From CAIVVT01 sp963838205 (lineage in GTDB: Bacteria; Acidobacteriota; Terriglobia; Bryobacterales; Bryobacteraceae): a DNA stretch of 64,000 nt. This document shows, piece by piece, positions 45,658 through 54,733 of the stretch. Numbering within the stretch: position 1 is the first letter of the stretch; every line of letters begins with the position of its first letter. Position numbers and translations under genes: made by a program. Location: NCBI GenBank assembly GCA_963838205.1, contig CAWIQF010000001.1, positions 124,001 through 188,000 of the forward strand. The letters run 5' to 3'. The notes under the pieces were generated by a model. The model was not told where the DNA came from and did not search any database. It saw only the letters and a program-made list of their open reading frames with translations.

Positions 45658-47066
45658 ATGCAGAAATTCTTCGAAGCTCTAGCGAATGTGTTCCGGGTAT
45701 CCGAACTTCGGAACCGTGTTTTATTCACATTGGGTCTGCTAGCCGTCTACCGGCTCGGCGCCTCGGTGCCGATACCCGGTGTGGATGCGATCCGGTTCGA
45801 GGAATTCGTTAACCGCAGCGCTGGCAGCCTATTCGGCTTTCTCGATATGTTCAGCGGCGGCCAGTTCCGCCGGTTGACGGTTTTCGCTCTGGGCATCATG
45901 CCCTACATCACCGCCTCCATCGTTTTGCAGTTGTTGACGGTGGTGATCCCTACGCTCGAGAAGCTGCAGAAAGAGGGCGAACTAGGGCGGCGCAAGATCA
46001 CGCAATGGACCCGCTACCTGACGGTCGGCCTGTCCTTGATGCAATCGATGTTCATCGCGACGGCGCTGCAGAAGCAAGGCAATTTCGTTCTCACTCCGGG
46101 TTTCGGGTTTGTGCTGCAGACGATGCTGACCCTCACCACCGGCACGGCCTTCATCATGTGGCTGGGCGAGCAGATCACCGAGCGCGGCATCGGCAACGGC
46201 ATGTCGCTGATCATCTTCGCCGGCATCGTGGCCGGCCTGCCGGCCGGCAGTCGCGCAGATTTACCGCAATACGTTCGTGACCGGCCAGTGGCACCCGCTG
46301 CAGATGATCAGTCATCCTGGCGGTCATGGTCCTGGTGGTCGCTTTCATCGTGCTGGTCGAGCGCGGCGAGCGGCGCATCCCGGTGCAATACGCCAAGCGC
46401 GTGGTGGGCCGCAGGATGCTGGGCGGGCAGTCTACGCACATGCCTCTCAAGGTGAATGCCGGCGGCGTCATCCCGGTGATCTTCGCATCGTCGCTGCTGG
46501 CCTTCCCGTTGACATTGGTCAACGTGCCGGCGCTTGCCAATAACGCCTGGATCTCAAGCGTGTTGCGGTCGATGAGCTATGGCGAGCCGCTGTACGTGCT
46601 GATGTTCATCTTGTTGATCATCTTCTTCTCGTTCTTCTACGTGTCGATTATTTTCAATCCGAACGAGGCGGCCGACAACATGCGCCGCTACGGCGGGTTC
46701 ATTCCGGGCATCCGTCCAGGCAAGAACACTGCCGATTACATGAACGGTATTCTAAGCCGCATCACCGTAGTTGGCGGGCTGTACCTGGCCGTGCTGGCGA
46801 TTATTCCGCAGATCATGATCAGCGGCATCAAGCTGCAACATCTGCCGCCGGCGGTTCTGGGCAATTGGATTGACGGCCATTTCCCGCGTTCCCTGTTGGA
46901 CGGACTTGGAGTCACGTTCTATTTTGGCGGCACTTCGCTGCTGATCGTGGTTGGCGTCGCGATGGATACGGTGAACCAGGTGGAGGCGCAATTGATCATG
47001 CGCCACTACGAAGGGTTTACGCCGCGTTCGGGACGTATTCGCGGCCGCCGCAGCGCGGCGGTTTAG
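45658..47066 (+). pseudogene. secY: protein translocase subunit SecY, two single-base insertions
   Basis: Ten-segment channel of the Sec translocon. The reading from ATG 45658 gives RVSELRNRVLFTLGLLAVYRLG and is normal through IIFAGIVAGLPA. An extra G near 46244 and an extra A near 46308 then shift the frame twice; skipping both restores AVAQIYRNTFVTGQWHPLQMI and VILAVMVLVVAFIVLVERGERR, and the rest runs intact to 47066. Joined it is about 468 residues with the C-terminal QVEAQLIMRHYEGF motif present. All parts are conserved. Two insertions 64 bases apart in an essential gene suggest sequence error, but real decay is not excluded. Confidence 0.93.
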
Positions 47067-47079
47067 TTGCTCGGAGGTT

Positions 47080-47433
47080 ATGCGGCCGCGGCTGGAGTCC
47101 GGCAAGTTGGTGATTCAGTTGAAATTGGATTACACTGAAGTTATTAGTCGGATTGTGGGCCACGAGCGGTGTTCCTGCTACAGCGTCCTCGACGATCCGG
47201 CTGTTTCCCCGCTGATTGAGGTTGGGAAGTACGATCGTCGCATGGAATCGCCGGTGAGGCGGAAGGACGATCGGGAGAATGCAGTGTGGGATGGGCTGGA
47301 GACCTGCGGAAGGCCGCCCCGTCGAGTGTTGAATTACTTGGCCCTGTCGGGCCGTTCGAGTCTGCGAAGCGGATCGAAGTGGCTGGTCCTCGGAGCCGCG
47401 TACCGGCCGGATGAGTGGCTGCATGGTTTTGGA
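47080..47433 (+). pseudogene. adk: adenylate kinase remnant lacking the N-terminal half
   Basis: After GGAGG and ATG 47080, residues 9-90 align without gaps to the second half of Adk. LVIQLKLDYTEVISRIVGHERC corresponds to the strand and helix before the LID, and the LID itself follows, including VRRKDDREN (the RxDD region) and a final VLNYL helix. The P-loop and the NMP-binding half are missing. Of the catalytic arginines, that before KDD is kept, but the one in the KRL position is DGL. The LID Cys pattern is reduced to one of four. The place between secY and map is canonical for adk. The frame continues into map without a stop. Confidence 0.8.
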
Positions 47434-48204
47434 ATGATTGTTCGCAAGAGCCCCGCCGAATTGGAAAAGATGCGAAAAGCGGGCCTGCTGGTCTGGAGAA
47501 TTCTGCAGGAGCTTTCCGGTCTCGTTCGGGAGGGCGTGACGACGTTCGATCTGGAGGTCGCCGCGGACAGGATGATGTCCGACGCGGGGGCCAAGCCGGC
47601 GTTCAAAGGTTACTACGTGCCGGCGGCTGGCGGGAAGTTTCCTTACGTTTTGTGCACCTCGGTCAATAGTGAAGTGGTGCACGGCATGCCGTCGCAAAAA
47701 CGCGTCCTGAAAAAAGGCGACATCGTCTCGATCGACACCGGGGTGCAATTGGATGGCTACTTTGGGGATTCGGCGGTGACAATAGCCGTCGGTGAGATCG
47801 ATGGGCAGGTGATCAGGCTGCTCGAAGTGACTCGGACGGCATTGGAGTTGGCGATCGAACAGATGAAGCCGGGCAACCGCCTGTTCGACGTTTGTGGAGC
47901 CGTGGAAAGGCACGTCACGGCGAATGGATTCTCCATCGTGCGCGAGTATGTGGGACATGGGATCGGGACGGCTCTGCATGAGGAGCCGCAGGTCCCGAAC
48001 TATGTGGACCGGCGCAATGAGAATCCGCGCCTGAAAGAGGGCATGGTTCTGGCCATTGAGCCAATGGTGAACGCCGGCCGCGCAGAAACGCAGGTTCTGG
48101 CGGACCACTGGACCGCAGTCACGCGGGACGGCAGCTATTCGGCGCACTTTGAGCACGTCGTGGCGGTCACCAGCAATGGTCCCTGGGTGTTAACGCGGCC
48201 ATGA
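47080..48204 (+). CDS. map: type I methionine aminopeptidase, possibly fused to an Adk-derived N-terminus
   Basis: Removes the initiator Met from nascent proteins. The enzyme proper begins at ATG 47434 (MIVRKSPAELEKMRKAG, 256 residues) and has the five metal ligands D101, D112, H175, E209 and E240 (core numbering) and H83. The only good ribosome binding site is at 47080. That would add 118 residues of adk-derived sequence (374 in all). ATG 47434 has no clear site. The longer reading is listed for this reason, but internal starting is equally possible. Confidence 0.85.
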   Translation: MRPRLESGKLVIQLKLDYTEVISRIVGHERCSCYSVLDDPAVSPLIEVGKYDRRMESPVRRKDDRENAVWDGLETCGRPPRRVLNYLALSGRSSLRSGSKWLVLGAAYRPDEWLHGFGMIVRKSPAELEKMRKAGLLVWRILQELSGLVREGVTTFDLEVAADRMMSDAGAKPAFKGYYVPAAGGKFPYVLCTSVNSEVVHGMPSQKRVLKKGDIVSIDTGVQLDGYFGDSAVTIAVGEIDGQVIRLLEVTRTALELAIEQMKPGNRLFDVCGAVERHVTANGFSIVREYVGHGIGTALHEEPQVPNYVDRRNENPRLKEGMVLAIEPMVNAGRAETQVLADHWTAVTRDGSYSAHFEHVVAVTSNGPWVLTRP

Positions 48205-48236
48205 GGATTTTGAGGTTGGCGTTGGGGTTGTGAGCG

Positions 48237-48458
48237 ATGCCGGGAGAGCGTGAACCGGTGCGCGCCGTGGTGGTGGAGATTCTTCCGAGTCTCACCTATC
48301 GGTTGGAGATTGAGGGAAGCCGGGCTGAGGTGATTGCCCACCCGGCGCCAGCGGCCGGCAAGAATTTTGTGCGGCTTCGGGTGAGGGATGTCGTTCTGGT
48401 GGAACTCTCCGCCGAGGATCCCGGCCGGGGCCGAGTGGTAAGAGTAGTGCAGAGCTGA
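48237..48458 (+). CDS. infA: divergent translation initiation factor IF-1-like protein
   Basis: 73 residues in the usual infA position between map and rpmJ. It aligns along its length with IF-1: VVEILPSLTYRLEIEG, AHPAPAAGKNFVRLRVRDVVLVELS and DPGRGRVV. The normally strict RxxPGDxV turn is RLRVRDVV and the C-terminal YR.K is VVRVVQS. The OB-fold pattern is clear but several rRNA-binding residues differ, so it may be a weakened paralogue with another infA elsewhere. Confidence 0.75.
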   Translation: MPGEREPVRAVVVEILPSLTYRLEIEGSRAEVIAHPAPAAGKNFVRLRVRDVVLVELSAEDPGRGRVVRVVQS

Positions 48459-48488
48459 GAAATTCGAGTTTCTAGGAAGGGCCGTTCG

Positions 48489-48602
48489 ATGAAAGTCAGG
48501 GCGTCGGTCAAAAAGATTTGTGACAAGTGCAAGGTCGTCCACCGCCAGGGGGTGGTGCGGGTGATCTGCAGTAACCCGAAGCATAAGCAGCGGCAAGGGT
48601 AG
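48489..48602 (+). CDS. rpmJ: 50S ribosomal protein L36
   Basis: 37 residues, too short for many gene callers. MKVRASVKKICDKCKVVHRQ and CSNPKHKQRQG supply the C11, C14, C27, H32 zinc ligands of the C+ form. ATG at 48489, stop at 48602. Precedes rpsM by 13 bases, as in most bacteria. Confidence 0.95.
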   Translation: MKVRASVKKICDKCKVVHRQGVVRVICSNPKHKQRQG

Positions 48603-48615
48603 GAGAGGGAATCCG

Positions 48616-48996
48616 ATGGCGCGTATTGCAGGTGTGGATCTTCCGGCTCGTAAAAGGGCTGAAATCGGTCTGACGTATATCTACGGAATCGGCCGGACAC
48701 GGGCCAAGTCGATCTTGTACCGCTCGGGTATCAATCCGGACACGAAGGTCGCGGATCTCACTGAAGAAGAAGTGAGCAAGATCCGTCAGATTCTGGAAGA
48801 TGAAGGGGCAGTGGAAGGGGACCTCCGCAAGGAGCTTTCGATGAACATCAAGCGGCTCATCGAGATGGGTTCCTACCGCGGTCTGCGGCATCGCCGTGGC
48901 CTGCCGGTGCGCGGCCAGCGGACGCACACGAATTCGCGGACTCGCAAGGGACCGCGCCGTGGAACCGTGGCCAACAAGAAGAAGGCCGGCAAGTAA
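48616..48996 (+). CDS. rpsM: 30S ribosomal protein S13
   Basis: 126 residues, head protein bridging to L5 and tRNA. MARIAGVDLPARKRAEIGLTYI and the C-terminal RGQRTHTNSRTRKGPRRG tail are standard. Confidence 0.97.
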   Translation: MARIAGVDLPARKRAEIGLTYIYGIGRTRAKSILYRSGINPDTKVADLTEEEVSKIRQILEDEGAVEGDLRKELSMNIKRLIEMGSYRGLRHRRGLPVRGQRTHTNSRTRKGPRRGTVANKKKAGK

Positions 48997-49020
48997 TCCA
49001 AGGTTAAAGGGTAAATCTAC

Positions 49021-49431
49021 ATGGCGAAGGCACCGGCTAAGAGCAGCAAGAAGAAATCCTTCCGGAAGAAGGAGAAGAAGAACATCCCCGTTGGGCTGGT
49101 CCACGTTCAAGCGACGTTCAACAATACGATCATCACGATCACGGATCCGCTGGGCAACGTTTTGAGTTGGTCGAGTTCCGGCTCGCTCGGCTTCCGCGGA
49201 TCGCGCAAAGGCACGCCGTTCGCCGCTCAGCAGGCGGCTCTCACCGCGGCGACCAAAGCCAAGGAAGCGGCAGGGCTGCGGCAGGTGGATGTTCGAGTGG
49301 AGGGCCCCGGTTCCGGCCGCGAGTCGGCGATTCGCGCGCTCGCCACGGCTGGGATCGAGGTGCGCAATATCCGCGACGTCACGCCGATTCCGCACAATGG
49401 CTGTCGCCCACCCAAGCGCCGCCGCGTCTGA
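49021..49431 (+). CDS. rpsK: 30S ribosomal protein S11
   Basis: 136 residues, platform protein at the E site. IPVGLVHVQATFNNTIITITD and VTPIPHNGCRPPKRRRV are standard. The N-terminal 25 residues are Lys-rich and slightly longer than usual. Confidence 0.97.
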   Translation: MAKAPAKSSKKKSFRKKEKKNIPVGLVHVQATFNNTIITITDPLGNVLSWSSSGSLGFRGSRKGTPFAAQQAALTAATKAKEAAGLRQVDVRVEGPGSGRESAIRALATAGIEVRNIRDVTPIPHNGCRPPKRRRV

Positions 49432-49590
49432 TCCAGGATTTTTGCCGGGGCCCCACGGGGCCGCTCCGGCGCCCCGGTCTGGTGAAAATCACCGGTTCGG
49501 GTTGTGGCAAGCAGGAAGAAGGCCGGTTTCCGGCCGTAAACTGCACCTCACCGCCGTCTTTACGGACGGCCGAAATTGAAGGAGGTTGGT

Positions 49591-50223
49591 TTGGCACGTT
49601 ATATCGGCCCGGTTTGCCGGCTTTGCCGGCGAGAGGGCATGAAGCTTTTTTTGAAAGGATCGCGCTGCTTCAGCGACAAATGCGCGATCGAGAAGCGGAA
49701 TTTTCCTCCCGGCCAGCACGGCAAGGATCGCAAGCCGAAGATCGTCGGCTATGGTCTGCAGTTGCGCGAGAAGCAGAAAGCGAAGCGCTATTACAGCCTG
49801 CCGGAGGTTCAGTTCCGGAACCTGTTTGAGAAGGCTTCCCGCCAAAAGGGTGTGACCGGCGAGAACCTGTTGAGCATGCTGGAGCGGCGCCTGGACAATA
49901 TCATCCACCGCATCGGGTTCGGCGCGAGCCGGGCGATGGCGCGCCAACTGGTTCGGCACGGCCACATCGCCGTGAACGGAAAGAAGGTCAACATCCCTTC
50001 CTACATCGTGCGTCCCAACGATGTGGTCGAGGTTCGTCCAAACAGCCACACCAACGCCGCTGTCACAGGTTCGCTGGATGCGACCGCGCATTTGCCGGCG
50101 CCTAATTGGATCGAAGTGGATCGCGAGAACTTGAAAGCCCGTATCCTCGCCAACCCGAAACGTTCGGACCTCGTGCAGATCAAGCTGGATGAGCAACTGA
50201 TCGTCGAGCTGTACTCGAAGTAA
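49591..50223 (+). CDS. rpsD: 30S ribosomal protein S4
   Basis: 210 residues, 16S assembly initiator and often an operon repressor. TTG 49591 has AAGGAGG five bases upstream and gives MARYIGPVCRLCRREGMKL; the in-frame TTG at 49576 is therefore rejected. C9, C12, C26, C31-like residues form a zinc site and the S4 domain (LDNIIHRIGFGASRAMARQLV) follows. The 150-base gap before it holds G+C-rich inverted repeats that could be a leader. Confidence 0.97.
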   Translation: MARYIGPVCRLCRREGMKLFLKGSRCFSDKCAIEKRNFPPGQHGKDRKPKIVGYGLQLREKQKAKRYYSLPEVQFRNLFEKASRQKGVTGENLLSMLERRLDNIIHRIGFGASRAMARQLVRHGHIAVNGKKVNIPSYIVRPNDVVEVRPNSHTNAAVTGSLDATAHLPAPNWIEVDRENLKARILANPKRSDLVQIKLDEQLIVELYSK

Positions 50224-50234
50224 AGGAGCGAGCG

Positions 50235-51269
50235 ATGTTCAAAGGATTCCAGAAGCCCAAGCGGCTGGTGGCCAATACCGAAACTCTGACCGACCGGTAT
50301 GGCATGTTCACCGCGCAGCCGTTCGAGCGCGGTTTCGGGACGACGATCGGGAATGCTCTGCGGCGCATCCTGCTCAGCTCCATCGAAGGCGCGGCCATTA
50401 CCGCGGTGCGGATCGACGGAGTGGAGCATGAGTTCAGTCCGATTCCCGGCGTCGTGGAAGATGCCACGGACATCATCCTCAACCTGAAACAGATTCCGTT
50501 CAAGATGGCGGATGAGGGGATGAAGACCGTCAACTTGAGGGTCGATCAGGCGTGTGAAGTGACTAGCGGCATGATTGAGTCGGGGCTCGATGTCAACGTG
50601 CTGGACCGCAACCTGCACATCGCCACTGTTTCCGCCGGCGGCAGCTTGGCCATCGAAATGCGCCTGAAGCAAGGCCGCGGCTACGTCAGCCGCGATCGCA
50701 ACTTCGACGACGATCTGCCCCTGGGCTACATTCCCATCGATTCGGTTCATTCGCCTGTCCGTAAAGTGAAATACACGGTTGAGGCGGCGCGCTTGGGCCA
50801 GATGACCGACTATGACAAGTTGATTCTCGAAGTCTGGACCAACGGCGCTGTGTCTCCTCAGGACTCGGTGGGCATGGCCTCGAAGCTGCTGAAGGACCAC
50901 ATGTCCATCTTCATCAACTTTGAAGAAACGCCGGAGATGGCGGAAGAGCCGGTGGAGCGCGTGGCGACGCAGATGTACGAGGTGCTCAACCGCTCGGTGG
51001 AGGAACTCGAACTCAGTGTCCGCTCCTACAACTGCTTGAAAAACGCCAACATCCAGAGTATTGGCGACCTTGTGCAAAAGAGCGAAGCCGAGATGCTGCG
51101 GACCAAGAACTTCGGCCGCAAGTCGCTCAATGAGATTAAGGAGATCCTGGCCGGGCTGGGCCTCTCCTTCGGCATGAAGATTGACGCCCAGGGACGGCTG
51201 ATCGGCCCGAGCGGGCAGTCCGTCGTTCCGGGGGCCAACGACTTGGGCAACCCCGAGGCGGACGGCTGA
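50235..51269 (+). CDS. rpoA: DNA-directed RNA polymerase subunit alpha
   Basis: 344 residues. N-terminal dimerisation domain (FEPLERGFGTTIGNALRR-type sequence, here QPFERGFGTTIGNALRRILLSSIEG) to about 235, a linker, and the C-terminal domain (LELSVRSYNCLKNANI, FGRKSLNEIKEIL) that binds UP elements and activators. Confidence 0.98.
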   Translation: MFKGFQKPKRLVANTETLTDRYGMFTAQPFERGFGTTIGNALRRILLSSIEGAAITAVRIDGVEHEFSPIPGVVEDATDIILNLKQIPFKMADEGMKTVNLRVDQACEVTSGMIESGLDVNVLDRNLHIATVSAGGSLAIEMRLKQGRGYVSRDRNFDDDLPLGYIPIDSVHSPVRKVKYTVEAARLGQMTDYDKLILEVWTNGAVSPQDSVGMASKLLKDHMSIFINFEETPEMAEEPVERVATQMYEVLNRSVEELELSVRSYNCLKNANIQSIGDLVQKSEAEMLRTKNFGRKSLNEIKEILAGLGLSFGMKIDAQGRLIGPSGQSVVPGANDLGNPEADG

Positions 51270-51309
51270 TTTTGGGGCTCCGGGTCCCGGTGTAAGAGAG
51301 GAATCGATC

Positions 51310-51765
51310 ATGAGGCATAAGAAGGCAGGTTTCAAGCTCGGGCGGGACATGAGTTCCCGCCGCGCCCTGCTGCGCAACCTGGTTACAAGCGTCGTCGAGC
51401 AGGAGCGGATCATCACCACCGTCACCAAGGCGAAGGCGGCTAAGCCGCTGCTGGAAAAGATGATCACCCTGGGCAAGCAGGACACCCTGCACGCCCGCCG
51501 TCAAGCCGCGGGGTTCCTGATGACCCCGGCCGCTGTCAAGAAACTGTTCGACAAACTCGGGCCGCGCTTTTCTCAGCGCAACGGCGGCTACAGCCGCATC
51601 GTGCGCGTCGGCCGGCGTGTGGGCGACGGCGCCGAACAGGCGCTGCTCGAACTCGTCGGCAGCGAACTCGTGAAACGCGCCGCCGAGCGGGCCAAGCGCC
51701 GTGAAGAGCGGCTCAAGGCTCTGCGCGAAGGCCGCGAGGTCGAAGAAGGCGGCGAGTCCGCCTAA
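51310..51765 (+). CDS. rplQ: 50S ribosomal protein L17
   Basis: 151 residues, last gene of the superoperon. MRHKKAGFKLGRDMSSRRALLRNL and the RVGRRVGDGAEQALLEL region are standard, with a charged C-terminal tail (KRREERLKALREGREVEEGG) longer than in E. coli. Confidence 0.97.
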   Translation: MRHKKAGFKLGRDMSSRRALLRNLVTSVVEQERIITTVTKAKAAKPLLEKMITLGKQDTLHARRQAAGFLMTPAAVKKLFDKLGPRFSQRNGGYSRIVRVGRRVGDGAEQALLELVGSELVKRAAERAKRREERLKALREGREVEEGGESA

Positions 51766-51793
51766 CCGCTAACCACAGGTCAGGACAAAACCG

Positions 51794-51827
51794 GCCCCGG
51801 ATCTCCGCCTGGAGTTCCGGGGCTTTT
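51794..51827 (+). terminator. intrinsic terminator after rplQ
   Basis: Outer arms GCCCCGGA and TCCGGGGC, inner arms CTCC and GGAG, single-base T bulges on each side, loop GCCT, then TTTT at 51824-51827. It closes the str-S10-spc-alpha superoperon. Confidence 0.85.
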
Positions 51828-52144
51828 CGTTGCCCGGCGGCAGGGTCAAGTAGCCGCCGGCTCCTCTAGATGACGCCCTGCGTCGTGCCTGATGGCCGGA
51901 CCACGGCTGCTCCTCATTGGTCTGCCATCCCACCTGCCCCACCCGCTTTTCGGCGCTCCATTCGACCCGGCGAGCAAGCCACTGGGAGAGTGAAAACTCC
52001 CTTTGACTGGCGTGGTTTGACCCGCTGCCGCGTTCCTCTGTAAACTAACAGGAGAGGCCAACGCCGGCTGGATCGGTCTGCCGGCCCCGCGGGGGCATTG
52101 CGCTTCCAGGACCTAGCTATTCCAAACAGCAACGGAGGACTGAA
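51828..52144 (+). other. metK upstream region and structured leader
   Basis: About 320 bases without a gene. The promoter at 52017-52046 leaves a leader of roughly 90 bases containing a GCCGGC...GCCGGC inverted repeat (about 52062-52084) and a CCCGCGGG palindrome. No known SAM or SAH riboswitch pattern was recognised. A GGAGG site at 52134 serves metK. Confidence 0.5.
52017..52046 (+). promoter_or_regulatory. predicted sigma-70 promoter of metK-ahcY
   Basis: TTGACC at 52017-52022 and TAAACT at 52041-52046 with an 18-base spacer, about 100 bases before metK and directly after the rplQ terminator region. Confidence 0.5.
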
Positions 52145-53311
<1,167 letters not shown>

Positions 53312-53339
53312 GAATCTAGAAGAAAGAAGGAAGAGACGC

Positions 53340-54617
53340 ATGGCTACCAACGCCGCCGGCATTGCCGGTGATGTGAAGGATCTTGCTCTGAGCGGTCAGG
53401 GCCGCATGCGGATCGAGTGGGCTGCCAACTCGATGCCGGTTCTTAAAATCATTCGCGAGGACTTTCGAAAAAGGCAGCCGCTGAAGGGGATTCGCATCGC
53501 GGCGTGCCTCCACGTCACAACCGAAACGGCCAACCTGGCCATCGCTCTCAAAGAGGGTGGCGCCGACGTGGTCGTGTGCGCTTCGAACCCGCTTTCCACG
53601 CAGGATGACGTCGCCGCGGCCCTGGTTAGCGAATACGGCATTCCCACCTTCGCTATCAAAGGTGAGTCCAACGACGTTTACTACAACCACATCCTGGCGG
53701 CCATTGACCATAAGCCGAATATCACGATGGATGACGGCTGCGACCTGGTGACGATCCTCCACACCAAGCGGAAGGAGTCTCTCGCCGGCGTCATTGGCGG
53801 CACCGAGGAGACCACCACGGGCGTCATCCGCTTGCATGCGATGGCGAAGGAAGGCGTGCTGCGCTATCCCGTGATCGCCATCAACGACGCTTTGACCAAG
53901 CACCTTTTCGATAACCGCTACGGGACCGGCCAGTCGACTTTGGACGGCGTGATCCGCGCGACGAATGTGCTGCTGGCGGGGCTCAACCTGGTGGTTGCCG
54001 GCTACGGCTGGTGCGGCCGTGGCGTGGCCATGCGGGCGCGCGGCATGGGCGCCAACGTGATTGTGACGGAGATCGATCCCACCAAGGCGCTCGAAGCCAT
54101 GATGGACGGCTTCCGCGTTATGCCGATGGCCGAGGCCGCGCCGGTCGGCCACGTTTTCATCACCGTCACGGGCTGCAAGAGCGTGATCGATGCCCGGCAC
54201 TTCGAGCATCTGCGGGATGGCGCCATCATCTGCAATTCGGGCCACTTCAACGTCGAACTGGATCTGGAAGCGCTGGAAAAGCTGGCGCGGTCGAAGCGCC
54301 AAGTGCGCGAGTTCGTGGAGGAGTTCACGCTCGCTTCAGGCAACAAGGTGTTCGTCCTGGGCGAAGGCCGTCTCATAAACCTGTCCGCCGCCGAAGGGCA
54401 TCCCGCCTCGGTGATGGATATGAGTTTCGCCAACCAGGCGCTCGCGGTCGAGTACATGGCGGCGAACCATGCGAAACTGGAGAAGAGGGTTTATTCCGTT
54501 CCGAAGGTGCTCGACGAAAAGGTCGCGAAGATGAAACTTGCGGCCATGAATGTTGCCATCGATGCGCTGACCCCCGAGCAGGAAGCATATCTGGCGAGCT
54601 GGTCCGAGGGGACTTAG
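53340..54617 (+). CDS. ahcY: adenosylhomocysteinase
   Basis: Hydrolyses S-adenosylhomocysteine to adenosine and homocysteine. 425 residues. AACLHVTTETANL binds substrate, the NAD-binding loop is GYGWCGRG, and EEFTLASGNKVFVLGEGRL... with NLSAAEGHP and the C-terminal KLAAMNVAIDALTPEQEAYL follow. The start has AAGGAAGAG upstream. Second gene of metK-ahcY. Confidence 0.97.
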   Translation: MATNAAGIAGDVKDLALSGQGRMRIEWAANSMPVLKIIREDFRKRQPLKGIRIAACLHVTTETANLAIALKEGGADVVVCASNPLSTQDDVAAALVSEYGIPTFAIKGESNDVYYNHILAAIDHKPNITMDDGCDLVTILHTKRKESLAGVIGGTEETTTGVIRLHAMAKEGVLRYPVIAINDALTKHLFDNRYGTGQSTLDGVIRATNVLLAGLNLVVAGYGWCGRGVAMRARGMGANVIVTEIDPTKALEAMMDGFRVMPMAEAAPVGHVFITVTGCKSVIDARHFEHLRDGAIICNSGHFNVELDLEALEKLARSKRQVREFVEEFTLASGNKVFVLGEGRLINLSAAEGHPASVMDMSFANQALAVEYMAANHAKLEKRVYSVPKVLDEKVAKMKLAAMNVAIDALTPEQEAYLASWSEGT

Positions 54618-54665
54618 AGCGCGCCTCCGGGCAACGGAGCCCCCTGAATTCTGACGAACGGGAAG

Positions 54666-54688
54666 GCGGGCCCCAGGGCCCGCTTTTT
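54666..54688 (+). terminator. intrinsic terminator after ahcY
   Basis: GCGGGCCC followed by a two-base turn and GGGCCCGC, then TTTTT. It lies 49 bases after the ahcY stop and 46 before tig. Confidence 0.8.
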
Positions 54689-54733
54689 CATGTGGCGCGT
54701 GCGCGCTCGGCGCGGCGCTCGGGAGGATTTGCA

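Noticed and set aside
47017..48156. Long minus-strand open frame opposite map
   Set aside because: It is the shadow of map and the adk remnant. Its translation has no family signature.
52047..52144. SAM or SAH riboswitch upstream of metK
   Set aside because: The leader has inverted repeats but no consensus core of the known SAM or SAH classes was recognised.
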